Below, in pieces: positions 9,240 through 17,595 of a stretch of DNA of 64,000 bases; position 1 is the stretch's first letter; each line of letters opens with the position of its first letter. The DNA is from CBDATB01 sp965199745. GTDB lineage: Bacteria > Bacteroidota > Bacteroidia > Cytophagales > Flammeovirgaceae. The stretch covers positions 62,001-126,000 of the forward strand of contig CBDATB010000012.1 in assembly GCA_965199745.1 (NCBI GenBank). Reading direction: 5' to 3'. The notes under the pieces were generated by a model. It did no database searches. It was not told where the DNA came from and saw only the letters and a program-made list of their open reading frames with translations. The position numbers and the translations under genes are program-made.

Positions 9240-9803
9240 TCAAATATGCAAATTTTCGTGAGCTTTAAACTGACAAAAACTCGGTAGATCTCTATCCTTA
9301 TCTGACAAAATAATATCCCTATCCAGTATTTTCCAGTTTATTTTTAATACGGGGTCATTATAAATAATACCTGCTTCGTGGTCTTTTGCATAATAATTAT
9401 CACACTTATAAAATACTTCTGCTTCTTTGCTGAGTACAGCAAAACCATGCGCAAAGCCTTTGGGGATAAATAGTTGTTTTTTATTTTTTTCTGATAATAT
9501 TACGCTAATATGTTGCCCGAAGGTCGGAGAGCCTTTTCTGAGGTTCACTGCTACGTCTAATATTTTCCCTCTCAAAACGCGTATTAGCTTTGCCTGACTG
9601 TGTTTTCCTGTTTGCAAGTGCAAACCCCTTAACACGCCATAAGAAGACTTCGATTGGTTGTCCTGTAGGAAATTTACCTGAATCTTTGTTTTTTGAAAAA
9701 AAAAATCTTGGTTAAAACTCTCAAAAAAGTAACCTCGAGTATCTTCAAAAATAGTAGGTACAACAATAAAACATTCTTCTAAAAGAGTAGTTTGTACTTT
9801 CAT
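9240..9803 (-). CDS. rfbC: dTDP-4-dehydrorhamnose 3,5-epimerase
   Basis: Third step of dTDP-L-rhamnose synthesis, double epimerisation of the 4-keto sugar for cell-surface polysaccharides. Cupin-fold landmarks: RGYFFESFNQ at about residues 23-32, FLQDNQSKSSYGVLRGLHLQ holding the catalytic His region, LRGKILDVAVNLRKGSPTFG, and FIPKGFAHGFAVLS. Length of 187 residues is normal. The other rfb genes are not beside it, which is common in dispersed genomes. Upstream, 9804-9954 holds only A/T-rich sequence before the divergent aat gene. Confidence 0.95.
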   Translation of the reverse strand: MKVQTTLLEECFIVVPTIFEDTRGYFFESFNQDFFFQKTKIQVNFLQDNQSKSSYGVLRGLHLQTGKHSQAKLIRVLRGKILDVAVNLRKGSPTFGQHISVILSEKNKKQLFIPKGFAHGFAVLSKEAEVFYKCDNYYAKDHEAGIIYNDPVLKINWKILDRDIILSDKDRDLPSFCQFKAHENLHI

Positions 9804-9954
9804 AATTTAAAAATAGGTAAGTTGTTAAAAAACAACTTCATTATGTAATGGTTAATCTTACGCTTCAAAAATGAAATAAAATTTTTTCAAGCGCAAAACA
9901 AAATATGATTAAGAGCATATCCGCGACCAATTACTTAGCTTAAAAACTGTTCCT

Positions 9955-10653
9955 GTGCCTATACTTTTAGACGAGAGAGAAATATTTTTTCCTGCTTCCG
10001 AATTGGCAGCAGAAAATGGCATTCTTGCTGTTGGAGGAGATTTATCAGTGGAGCGATTCCTTACGGCTTATCGCATGGGCATATTCCCGTGGTTTAATCC
10101 CCGAGAGCCAGTTATTTGGTGGACACCCGACCCGCGCTTTATTTTGTTTCCCGAAAAAGTAAAAATATCGAAAAGTATACGTCAGATTATCAGAAAAAAC
10201 ATATTCACACTTACTTTCGATCAGTGTTTTGAACAAGTGATCCGAGCTTGCCAGCAGGTAAGAAGAAACACAAAAGAGGGTACTTGGATATCAGAAGAGA
10301 TTATTGAGTCTTATTTTGAATTGTACCGCATAGGGTTTATGCATTCTGTAGAAGTTTGGCAGCAGAGCCAGTTAGTTGGAGGCCTTTATGGAGGATCTTT
10401 TGGTAAATGTTTCTTCGGAGAATCTATGTTTGCCTATAAGAGCAATGCCTCTAAATATGCTTTGATTATGCTGGCAAAAAATTTGGCAGCTCATAGTTTT
10501 GAATTCATAGATTGTCAAGTATACAGTACTCATCTTGAACGAATGGGGGCTGAAATGGTATCAAGCACCTATTTTTTGGATAGGGTGACAGCAAACGCTC
10601 GATACCCACTGTTAAAACAGGATTGGAATAAGTTATTTTTTACGCAAACATAA
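9955..10653 (+). CDS. aat: Leucyl/phenylalanyl-tRNA--protein transferase
   Basis: Transfers Leu or Phe from aminoacyl-tRNA to the N-terminal Arg or Lys of proteins, marking them for ClpS-ClpAP degradation (N-degron pathway). Family signatures: AVGGDLSVERFLTAYRMGIFPWF, WWTPDPRF, GTWISEEI, GLYGGSFGKCFFGESMF and the closing HLERMGAE. The start is GTG at 9955; no in-frame ATG gives a better N-terminus. Length of 232 residues is normal. The adaptor gene clpS lies about 3.1 kb downstream in this window. Confidence 0.96.
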   Translation: MPILLDEREIFFPASELAAENGILAVGGDLSVERFLTAYRMGIFPWFNPREPVIWWTPDPRFILFPEKVKISKSIRQIIRKNIFTLTFDQCFEQVIRACQQVRRNTKEGTWISEEIIESYFELYRIGFMHSVEVWQQSQLVGGLYGGSFGKCFFGESMFAYKSNASKYALIMLAKNLAAHSFEFIDCQVYSTHLERMGAEMVSSTYFLDRVTANARYPLLKQDWNKLFFTQT

Positions 10654-10697
10654 CATACCTTTATTTCTTATAACAGTGCTATATTCTTATCTTCATC

Positions 10698-11723
10698 ATG
10701 AAAAATAAAATTAGTTTCGCAAGTGATAATTGCGCCAGTGTAGATCCCCGCATACTTGTCTCAATAGCCAGTGTGAACCAAGGGCATGTAAGTGCTTATG
10801 GTGCTGATAGTTACACTCAGCGTGCCAAGGCAAAGTTCAAGAGCATATTCGGCCCTGATATAAACACATACTTTGTTTATAATGGTACAGGTGCTAATGT
10901 AATAGCAATGAGTACTGTTATGAATTCTTTTCATTCCGTGATATGTCCTGCAACTGCACATATCCACCGAGACGAGTGTGGCGCGCCAGAGAAATTTATG
11001 GGTAGTAAAGTCATTACTTTGCCTAGCATCAACGGCAAAATAACGCCCAAGCAGATAAGATCTCACCTGATAAGAATTGGAGATGAACATCGCTCTCAAC
11101 CCAGAGTAGTCTCTATCACACAACCCACTGAGTATGGTGTTATTTTTTATCCTGAAGAAATTCGGCAAATTGCTGATTTTGTTCATCAGCATAATATGTA
11201 TCTGCATGTAGACGGTACTCGTATTGCCAATGCTGCGGCTGCGCTGGGATGCTCACTCAGAGCTATTACCATAGATGTAGGGGTAGATATTTTGTCTTTC
11301 GGAGGTACTAAAAATGGCTTAATGTTTGGCGAAGGAGTGCTTTTTTTCCATGGAATAGATAAAAATTTTAAGTATTACCGAAAGCAAGGGATGCAACTTG
11401 CTTCGAAAATGCGATATATTGCCGCTCAGTTTGAGTGCTATCTGGAGGAAAGTTTTTACCTCGCTAATGCTGCTCACGCCAACCGTATGGCAAAATTATT
11501 GGCAGAAAATATATCTGACATACCGGGAATTAGTATTACACAGTCAGTAGATGCTAATATGGTGTTTGCTCGGCTAGCCAGAGATAAAATACTAGCTTTA
11601 CAGGAACATTTTTATTTTTATATTTGGGACGAATTTACCGATGAAGTACGCTGGATGATGGCTTTTGATACACAAGAGCAGGATGTCCTATCCTTTATTG
11701 ATGCCATTAAAAAGTGCTTTTAG
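10698..11723 (+). CDS. Low-specificity L-threonine aldolase
   Basis: PLP enzyme cleaving L-threonine or allo-threonine to glycine and acetaldehyde. The fold type I aldolase signs are clear: the N-terminal FASDNCASVDPRIL, HIHRDECGAPE, HVDGTRIANAAAALG with the PLP-binding Asp and Arg, and SFGGTKNGLMFGEG whose Lys should form the Schiff base. Length of 341 residues fits. Its last 23 bases overlap the start of ribD in another frame, suggesting translational coupling. The ltaE name applies to this family, but stereospecificity cannot be read from sequence. Confidence 0.93.
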   Translation: MKNKISFASDNCASVDPRILVSIASVNQGHVSAYGADSYTQRAKAKFKSIFGPDINTYFVYNGTGANVIAMSTVMNSFHSVICPATAHIHRDECGAPEKFMGSKVITLPSINGKITPKQIRSHLIRIGDEHRSQPRVVSITQPTEYGVIFYPEEIRQIADFVHQHNMYLHVDGTRIANAAAALGCSLRAITIDVGVDILSFGGTKNGLMFGEGVLFFHGIDKNFKYYRKQGMQLASKMRYIAAQFECYLEESFYLANAAHANRMAKLLAENISDIPGISITQSVDANMVFARLARDKILALQEHFYFYIWDEFTDEVRWMMAFDTQEQDVLSFIDAIKKCF

Positions 11724-12759
11724 TTTGCAACTAAAAAAACAAGATACCAGATATATGCAACGCACGCTTGCATTGGCGGCGATGGGTCGTGGGGTTGTTA
11801 GCCCCAATCCTATGGTGGGTTGTGTGCTTGTGTGGCAAGATAAAATCATCGGAGAAGGTTATCATCGTCAATACGGGGAGGCACATGCCGAAGTGAACGC
11901 TATTGCGTCGGTAAGAGATAAAAGCTTGTTGTCGAAGTCTACTGTGTATGTTAACCTAGAACCCTGCGTACATCAGGGTAAAACACCTCCTTGTACTCAG
12001 CTGTTAGTAGATTTGAAGGTAAAAAAAGTAGTTATTGCAAATATTGATACCAATCCTTTAGTAAACCGTAAAGGCTTAGATATGCTACAGAAAGCAGGCA
12101 TAAAAGTACTTACAGACGTGATGGCACAAGCGGGAAGGAAGTTAAACCGTCGCTTTTTTAATTTTATGGAACGAAAAATGCCCTATGTGATTCTCAAGTG
12201 GGCAGAAACTGCCGACGGCTTTGTAGCTAAAACTACTTTTGACTCTAAGTGGATAAGCAACCGACTTTCGCGCTGCTTCGTTCACCAGTGGCGTACGCAG
12301 GAGGATGCCATCATGGTAGGAACAAATACTGCTTCATACGATAACCCCCAATTGACAGCCAGAGATTGGCCGGGCAAAAATCCACTTAGGATAGTAATTG
12401 ATAAAAACCTCACGCTTAGTCAAAATCTTTACCTTTTTAATAATATGCAAGATACCATTTGCTATAATTTATTGCAAGCTAAAATATCAGGTAGGGTGTT
12501 GTGGGTGCGTTTAAATGAAAAGAATTTTTTACGAGGTCTGCTCAAAGATTTATATCGACGGAAAGTACAGTCGCTGATGGTAGAAGGCGGAGCAAATCTG
12601 TTGCAGTCCTTTATTGATGAGGGTTTATGGAATGAAATTCGGGTTTTTAAGTCTCAAATAACTTTTGAGCAGGGTGTCGCTGCCCCTTTGTTCAGAGGCA
12701 GATTATCGGAAACAGATTATGTGGGAACTGATATTTTACAGACATATTTTTCGGAGTGA
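11701..12759 (+). CDS. ribD: Bifunctional riboflavin deaminase/reductase
   Basis: Riboflavin biosynthesis: deaminates the pyrimidine intermediate and then reduces its ribose side chain. N-terminal CMP/dCMP-type zinc deaminase domain: EAHAEVNAI with the Zn-binding His and catalytic Glu, then the two Zn cysteines in PCVHQGKTPPC. C-terminal RibD_C reductase domain begins about residue 165, MPYVILKWAETADGFVA, with VEGGANLLQSFID near the end. The frame is open from 11665; ATG 11701 is chosen because it leaves the family-like lead-in to MQRTLALAAMGRG, and it lies inside the end of the aldolase gene. No other rib gene is adjacent. Confidence 0.95.
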   Translation: MPLKSAFSLQLKKQDTRYMQRTLALAAMGRGVVSPNPMVGCVLVWQDKIIGEGYHRQYGEAHAEVNAIASVRDKSLLSKSTVYVNLEPCVHQGKTPPCTQLLVDLKVKKVVIANIDTNPLVNRKGLDMLQKAGIKVLTDVMAQAGRKLNRRFFNFMERKMPYVILKWAETADGFVAKTTFDSKWISNRLSRCFVHQWRTQEDAIMVGTNTASYDNPQLTARDWPGKNPLRIVIDKNLTLSQNLYLFNNMQDTICYNLLQAKISGRVLWVRLNEKNFLRGLLKDLYRRKVQSLMVEGGANLLQSFIDEGLWNEIRVFKSQITFEQGVAAPLFRGRLSETDYVGTDILQTYFSE

Positions 12760-12783
12760 ATTTATCTTTAAAAGAATAAATTC
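12758..12783 (+). terminator. Inverted repeat after ribD
   Basis: Perfect 8-base arms GAATTTAT and ATAAATTC around a 10-base loop, beginning at the ribD stop codon. It could form a weak hairpin in the ribD transcript. It abuts the transposase-like fragment that follows, so it might instead be part of an old insertion-sequence end. No T tract follows. Confidence 0.35.
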
Positions 12784-12882
12784 GTGGAGTGTCCGAAATG
12801 TACAAATGATAAAAGGGTCAAATTTGGGGTAATAAAAGGAAGACAATGTTACCGATGTAAAAATCACATCCGTTACCTATAG
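12784..12882 (+). pseudogene. Transposase N-terminal zinc-ribbon fragment (IS1-like)
   Basis: A short frame from GTG 12784 to TAG 12882 reads VECPKCTNDKRVKFGVIKG then RQCYRCKNHIRYL. The CPxC ... CYRCK pattern with KxG and KGRQ is the zinc-ribbon head of IS1-type InsA transposases. The fourth metal ligand region is damaged (CKNH where CKxC is expected), and nothing follows of the catalytic part. It overlaps the 3' end of recR by 10 bases. Best read as the scar of an insertion sequence. Family level is inferred from the motif only. Confidence 0.55.
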
Positions 12883-13475
12883 TTTATCCTGGCTGAGATA
12901 CTTCTTCCTAGTGTTAATTCGTCAGTATACTCTATTTCGTTGCCCACTGGCACACCTCTGGCAATAGTTGTTATTTTTACTTGGTGAGCTTCCAGTTTTT
13001 TTGTCAGGTAGAAGATTGTTGTATCGGCATCCATTGTAGCACTTAAAGCCATGATAATTTCTTTCACCTCTTCTGTTGCCACTCTTTCGAGTAGTTCTTT
13101 TACCCGAATATCCGTAGGGCCTATGCCCTCTATGGGGGATATTCTACCCCCTAATACGTGATACAACCCGTTGTATTGTGCTGTGTTTTCTATAGCTATT
13201 AAATCAGAGTAAGTCTCTACTACACAAATTAGGCTTTGATCTCTAGAGTGCATTTGGCAGATTATACAAAGGCTTGAGTCGGAAATATTAAAACACCGCT
13301 TGCAGTATTTGATTTCTCTACGTAATTTTAACAAGCTCTCGGCAAGTTGCTCGGTTTGACCTTCACTTTCTTTAAGTAAAAAAAAGACGAGACGCAGAGC
13401 AGTCTTTTTACCGATGCCCGGTAATTTGGCAATTTCACTAACAGCTCTCTCAATCAATTTAGACGTAAAGGTCAT
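12873..13475 (-). CDS. recR: Recombination mediator protein RecR
   Basis: Works with RecF/RecO to load RecA at single-strand gaps. Domains in order: helix-hairpin-helix EIAKLPGIGKKTALRLVFFL, a four-cysteine zinc finger (CKRCFNISDSSLCIICQ), then a Toprim domain LICVVETYSDLIAIENT and the Walker-like C-terminal part GGRISPIEGIGPTDIRVKELL. The frame is open to 13514, but the ATG at 13475 (MTFTSKLIERAV) matches family N-termini. Length of 200 residues is normal. It converges on ribD, with a transposase scrap between. Confidence 0.95.
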   Translation of the reverse strand: MTFTSKLIERAVSEIAKLPGIGKKTALRLVFFLLKESEGQTEQLAESLLKLRREIKYCKRCFNISDSSLCIICQMHSRDQSLICVVETYSDLIAIENTAQYNGLYHVLGGRISPIEGIGPTDIRVKELLERVATEEVKEIIMALSATMDADTTIFYLTKKLEAHQVKITTIARGVPVGNEIEYTDELTLGRSISARINYR

Positions 13476-13514
13476 ATTATTATTTTCTTTGGTGGCGACA
13501 CAACAAAAGCCCAA

Positions 13515-13709
13515 GGGCTATACTCTTAGGCACTTTTAATTCTTTACATATGGCGACCTTAGCCGTTTGCTAAAGATAAATAGGCTTTGGATTTTACAGC
13601 AACCTAAGCATACTTTCTGGGTTCTTAGAACAACTCTATATGTGTGCCGCTAGTCCTTGACGAGCTTTTTTTAAGCCCTATACTGACGAATACAGGCGTA
13701 AAAATAATT
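13515..13709. other. Intergenic region, no gene seen
   Basis: Between clpS and recR, both on the minus strand. I see no gene, RNA or strong hairpin here. The recR promoter would be expected in this stretch, but no convincing TTTG / TAnnTTTG pair is visible. Confidence 0.4.
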
Positions 13710-14000
13710 TCAAACTATTTCTGCTGATATACCTCTTTTGCAAATGGCATTATACATGGGGGCTAGCTCCTCAAAAGAGCCGGTTTTTACTGCACATCTA
13801 CCTCTATAATGAATAATAAAAGTACATTGCTCTGCCTGATGTTGATTATGCTTACATATCTCTACAAGTGCTTTAATCACATAATCGAAGGTGTTAAAAT
13901 CATCATTAAACAAGACTAGTTCACTAGGTCTATTCGAACTGGTATTTTTTTCTGCTAACTCTTCTATCAGTTCTATATTTTTTTCGTAGGAAAACTCCAT
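13710..14000 (-). CDS. clpS: ATP-dependent Clp protease adaptor ClpS
   Basis: Binds N-terminal Leu, Phe, Tyr or Trp of substrates and delivers them to ClpA/ClpC-type unfoldases. Diagnostic sequence: ELVLFNDDFNTFDYVIKAL at about residues 28-46, including the ND pair that binds the N-degron amino group, then CKHNQHQAEQCTFIIHYRGR, where H and Q reach the partner ATPase. The ATG at 14000 (MEFSYEKN) is preferred over one 17 codons upstream. Length is about 96 residues, as usual. The tRNA-protein transferase gene that makes the degrons (aat) is also in this window. Confidence 0.93.
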   Translation of the reverse strand: MEFSYEKNIELIEELAEKNTSSNRPSELVLFNDDFNTFDYVIKALVEICKHNQHQAEQCTFIIHYRGRCAVKTGSFEELAPMYNAICKRGISAEIV

Positions 14001-14104
14001 ATTTATTACGGACTTTATTGATATTTGGGCTAAGTATAGTTTATATGACAAATATATTATTATTTTTTTTAGTTTTGGTAAAGTATCTAAGTAAACTAAA
14101 TAAC

Positions 14105-15274
14105 CTACTCAATCCGTTGCATTCTTTCAAAAGGCTTACTTTCATCAAACAGCTTGCGGTAGGTTGCATGGGTTTTTACTACCCGCCCACCTACTTGTCG
14201 GGCTACCAGAATCATTTTAGGGTTAAAATCTCCAATCCAGTTCATTTCCACACGCTCATATCGGTAGTAGTCTTTTTGTACAAGTTGTGCAGCAGCCAAC
14301 ACTATGGCCCCATCAACTCCTTTACCCTGAAATTCAGGCACAACACCAAATACCATACCAAACATCTTATTAACTTTAATTGTCTGCTTATAGTACAAAA
14401 ATTTAAGTTTTGCCCACAAGTTGAGTTGTCCATTTAGGCGTTTAAAAATTTGATTAATATCGGGCAAAGAGATAAAAATAGCAATGGGTTTTTCTTGAAA
14501 ATAACCAAACCAAATAATTTTCGGATCGATAATCGGTTTGAACTGCTTTAAAAGTGCTTCTGCTTGTACTTTGCTCATTTGAGCTACGCCACTGTGCTTT
14601 GCCCAAGCAGCGTTGTATACCGTTCGGAAATCTTCTGCATATCGCTTAATTTTATTGATTTCCATATGCCTGAAAACATATCGTTTGTCGCCCTCAAGCA
14701 TTTTAGCTTTTTTATAAATTTTTTGATTGAAATCTTTTAAAGTTTTTCTTCCGAAAGTTAATTGGTTAAAATAGACTTGAAAGCCATAAGTTTCAAATAA
14801 GTTTTTGTAATAAGAAAAATGATAATTCATAGAGTAAATAGGTGGTATGTCAAAGCCATCGACGAGCAGCCCCCACCAGGCACTGCGGTTGCCGAAGTTA
14901 ATCGGTCCGTCCATTGCTTCCATACCTTTAGTTTGTAACCAAGTTTTGCAAGCATCAAAAAGTAGGAATGCAGCCTGCTTATTGTTGACACATTCAAAAA
15001 AACCCATTCCGCCTGTAGGCTGACTATTATTTAAACTAGCCGTTTTATAATTGACAAAAGCTGCTACTCGTCCAATGGTTTCCTCTTGGTTATTCTGCAA
15101 AATCCAGCGGATACATTCTCCGTGTTCAAAGCTCTTATTTTTTTTAGGATTGAAAACTGACTCAATATCTCGATCCAAGGGACGAATATAATTTGACTCG
15201 TTTTTGTATAGGCGGGGTTGCAATAGCAAAAACTCCTTGATTTGTCTAGGGCTTACTACTTCTATCATTTTCAT
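14105..15274 (-). CDS. Conserved hypothetical, GNAT-like acyltransferase fold
   Basis: A 389-residue soluble protein, known to me as a conserved hypothetical of Bacteroidota with a likely N-acetyltransferase-like fold. Useful landmarks: IGRVAAFVNYKTAS near residue 65, AMDGPINFGNRSAWWGLLV near 135-155, and in the C-terminal half GVVPEFQGKGVDGAIV, which resembles the acetyl-CoA-binding Q/RxxGxG/A loop. ERVEMNWIGDFNPKM follows. It lies 19 bases downstream of phoH on the same strand, so an operon is likely. No substrate can be suggested. Confidence 0.75.
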   Translation of the reverse strand: MKMIEVVSPRQIKEFLLLQPRLYKNESNYIRPLDRDIESVFNPKKNKSFEHGECIRWILQNNQEETIGRVAAFVNYKTASLNNSQPTGGMGFFECVNNKQAAFLLFDACKTWLQTKGMEAMDGPINFGNRSAWWGLLVDGFDIPPIYSMNYHFSYYKNLFETYGFQVYFNQLTFGRKTLKDFNQKIYKKAKMLEGDKRYVFRHMEINKIKRYAEDFRTVYNAAWAKHSGVAQMSKVQAEALLKQFKPIIDPKIIWFGYFQEKPIAIFISLPDINQIFKRLNGQLNLWAKLKFLYYKQTIKVNKMFGMVFGVVPEFQGKGVDGAIVLAAAQLVQKDYYRYERVEMNWIGDFNPKMILVARQVGGRVVKTHATYRKLFDESKPFERMQRIE

Positions 15275-15293
15275 ATGTCAAAGGGGGTTTTGC

Positions 15294-16235
15294 CTATTGC
15301 GTTTTTTTTTGGTAAGCATGAATAATTTTTTTGATTAGTTTATGCCGCATTACATCATCGCCAGTCAATTCAATCATACTGACTCCTTCCACGTCTTTTA
15401 GCACTTCTGTTGCTTGTAACAGACCTGACTTATGGTTATGTGGTAAGTCTATTTGGGAGCGGTCTCCGGTAACAATCATTTTTGAGCTAGATCCCATGCG
15501 CGTGAGGAACATTTTCATTTGTATGGAGGTCGTATTTTGTGATTCATCAAGCAGTATATAGGCTTTATTCAGTGTTCTTCCGCGCATATATGCCAATGGT
15601 GCTATTTCAATAATATTACTTTCGAGGTAGAATTTGAGTTTTTCAGAGGGAATCATATCACCCAATGCATCGTATATGGGGCGGAGATAAGGGTCTATTT
15701 TTTCTTTTAAATCACCGGGCAAAAAACCGAGATTTTCTCCTGCTTCTACTGCTGGTCGGGTAATAATAATTTTTCTAATAGATTTGTTTTTAAGTGCTTT
15801 TACTGCCATGGCTACGGCGATGTAAGTTTTTCCCGTGCCGGCAGGTCCTACGGCAAATACCAAATCATGTTTTTCAACGGCATTCACCAGCGCGCGTTGA
15901 TTAGCATTTTTTGGTTTGATAGCTGTCCCTTGCGTACCAAAGATAATAATGTCGTTTTTTTGTTCTTTAATTAGTTCTTTGATGTCGGTGTCGAAGTAGC
16001 TATGGATAGTTTCACTACTAACTTTGCCGTGTTTTTGGTAATACTCAATCAGGAATTGTATAATTCGATGGACTTTGATAATTTCCGGATCTGAACCCTG
16101 AATTTTGATTGTATTTCCTCTCGAAATAATTCTAGTTTTTGGAAAAGCTCTCGACAGTGTTTTGATATTTTCATTTTGAACACCTAAAAAATCAACCAAG
16201 ACAATGCTTTCTAATTGAATAGTTTTTTCTATCAA
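15294..16235 (-). CDS. PhoH-family ATPase
   Basis: Cytoplasmic P-loop ATPase related to the helicase core of RecD; cellular role is not settled, often linked to RNA metabolism. Walker A is FAVGPAGTGKTYIAVAMAV near residues 130-148, Walker B YILLDESQNTT near 225, then MFLTRMGSSSKMIVTGDRSQ. The N-terminal 110 residues (with KIQGSDPEI) resemble the small KH-like domain of PhoH proteins. Length of 313 residues is normal. It heads a likely two-gene operon with the GNAT-like gene. Confidence 0.95.
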   Translation of the reverse strand: MIEKTIQLESIVLVDFLGVQNENIKTLSRAFPKTRIISRGNTIKIQGSDPEIIKVHRIIQFLIEYYQKHGKVSSETIHSYFDTDIKELIKEQKNDIIIFGTQGTAIKPKNANQRALVNAVEKHDLVFAVGPAGTGKTYIAVAMAVKALKNKSIRKIIITRPAVEAGENLGFLPGDLKEKIDPYLRPIYDALGDMIPSEKLKFYLESNIIEIAPLAYMRGRTLNKAYILLDESQNTTSIQMKMFLTRMGSSSKMIVTGDRSQIDLPHNHKSGLLQATEVLKDVEGVSMIELTGDDVMRHKLIKKIIHAYQKKTQ

Positions 16236-16317
16236 GTGTGATTTATATTTTGTTTTGAATAATGCATTCTGAGTTGAGGATAAATTCTCGGTTTTTTTTA
16301 AAATTATTTAAAAGACC

Positions 16318-16920
16318 CTATACTTGCAATCCATCTGGCTCATCTGCTGGTGTAGGTAACTGGGTAGTTGCTTGTTTCTTCTTCATTTTAAAACCAAAAA
16401 TACTACCAATAACTCCTCCAATAATGTGTGCTGATTGCGATATGTTATCATTCTCAAACATATTGAAGGCTTCTTTTCCTAAGAATATTACAACTACTAA
16501 AATAAAAGTAAGCGGAATACCGCCTTTTTCTGAGTTGGTAACCGAACTCAATAGAATTAACATAAATACAATACTGCTTGCACCCAACAGTCCTGTGGAG
16601 AAAAATATAACGTTGATTAGCCCTGTAACTAAGGCTGTAATTAAGAGCATTAATAATAGATTTTGGGAGCCGTATTTTTCCTCTAGTATTGGACCTAGTA
16701 ATACAATAAAAGTAAAGTTACCGAGTAAGTGTTGCCAGTCGCTATGCCCTAGTACATGGGAAAATAAACGAAAATAATCAACAGTTTGCGTAGTATCCAT
16801 TGATGGGAACACTGTAAACCATGGCATGATTTGATTGTGAGTTTGGGTATCCACCACCAAAACGAGTGTACATGCAAAAGTGTAGCTTAGAATGACAGGA
16901 GAGTTGTATTGTATTTTCAT
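16318..16920 (-). CDS. Rhomboid-family intramembrane serine protease
   Basis: A 200-residue integral membrane protein with about six hydrophobic segments. Rhomboid signs: SHVLGHSDWQHLLGNFTFI (the HLLGN helix that starts the core), LGASSIVFML, corresponding to the GxSx active-site serine motif, and SAHIIGGVIGSIFG carrying the catalytic histidine. The serine motif is GASS rather than the usual GxSG, so activity is likely but not certain. The last 20 residues are a polar tail. Role and substrates unknown. Confidence 0.8.
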   Translation of the reverse strand: MKIQYNSPVILSYTFACTLVLVVDTQTHNQIMPWFTVFPSMDTTQTVDYFRLFSHVLGHSDWQHLLGNFTFIVLLGPILEEKYGSQNLLLMLLITALVTGLINVIFFSTGLLGASSIVFMLILLSSVTNSEKGGIPLTFILVVVIFLGKEAFNMFENDNISQSAHIIGGVIGSIFGFKMKKKQATTQLPTPADEPDGLQV

Positions 16921-16940
16921 CTATTCATTATTTCACATAG

Positions 16941-16948
16941 CAAATATA
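16941..16948 (-). promoter_or_regulatory. TAnnTTTG-type -7 box upstream of the rhomboid gene
   Basis: On the minus strand the sequence is TATATTTG, a full match to the Bacteroidota -7 consensus TAnnTTTG, about 21 bases before the ATG at 16920. A -33 TTTG at the usual spacing is not clear, so this is a candidate only. Confidence 0.4.
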
Positions 16949-17010
16949 GCAAATTGCAAATAAAAATGAGTACGTTATAATTTTTTATTATTTATTTAAA
17001 CTTAAAACTT

Positions 17011-17568
17011 ATGAAGACGCTAAAAGGCATATTTTTTATTTTTGTACTATTTTCTAATACAGCTGCTTTTGGGCAAATGAAAATTGGGGTGGGTGCTAAC
17101 TATACTGCACCCAGTGGTAATTTGAGCAGCTATACAAAAGGCAGCGGTGGCTTTTATTTGGAAGCTAAGTACGGGGTCAGCAAAAAATTTGACGTAGGGC
17201 TTAGATATAGTTTCGTGGCATTTCAGGGTAAAGAGGGTACTACTGCCAGTTTTGGTTTGGGTATCAGGGAAATACAAGCTACTGTTAGTTATTATTTAGG
17301 CAATGCTCCGGTGGTGAAGCCCTTTATAGGACTATCAGCTGGTATCTACAATGTCAATTTTTCAGATGTAGATTCGGGTAATACAGGCTTGCAAATACCC
17401 AATAAGGAAGACAAAGCAGGCCTCAGTCCTAAAATAGGGTTTAGGGCAGGCATTTTCAATGCCTATTTTGCTTATAATATATTACTAGGGCAAGTAAGCA
17501 ATACTATTAACATGACTTATATCAACATTAATTTTGGCGTTAGTGTACCTTTTGGTTCGCAAAGATAA
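17011..17568 (+). CDS. Small outer-membrane beta-barrel protein
   Basis: A secreted 185-residue protein. Residues 1-22 form a Sec signal peptide ending AAFGQ. The mature part has the alternating pattern of a small eight-stranded barrel (KFDVGLRYSFVAFQGKEG, ATVSYYLGNAPVVKPFIGLS, GFRAGIFNAYFAYNI) and ends in a strand, INFGVSVPFGSQR, as expected for OmpX/OmpW-type proteins. Function is unknown. It stands alone, converging on the GH3 gene with 27 bases between. Confidence 0.8.
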   Translation: MKTLKGIFFIFVLFSNTAAFGQMKIGVGANYTAPSGNLSSYTKGSGGFYLEAKYGVSKKFDVGLRYSFVAFQGKEGTTASFGLGIREIQATVSYYLGNAPVVKPFIGLSAGIYNVNFSDVDSGNTGLQIPNKEDKAGLSPKIGFRAGIFNAYFAYNILLGQVSNTINMTYININFGVSVPFGSQR

Positions 17569-17595
17569 GCATGTTTTCAAGTGTTAAGCCCCAAT

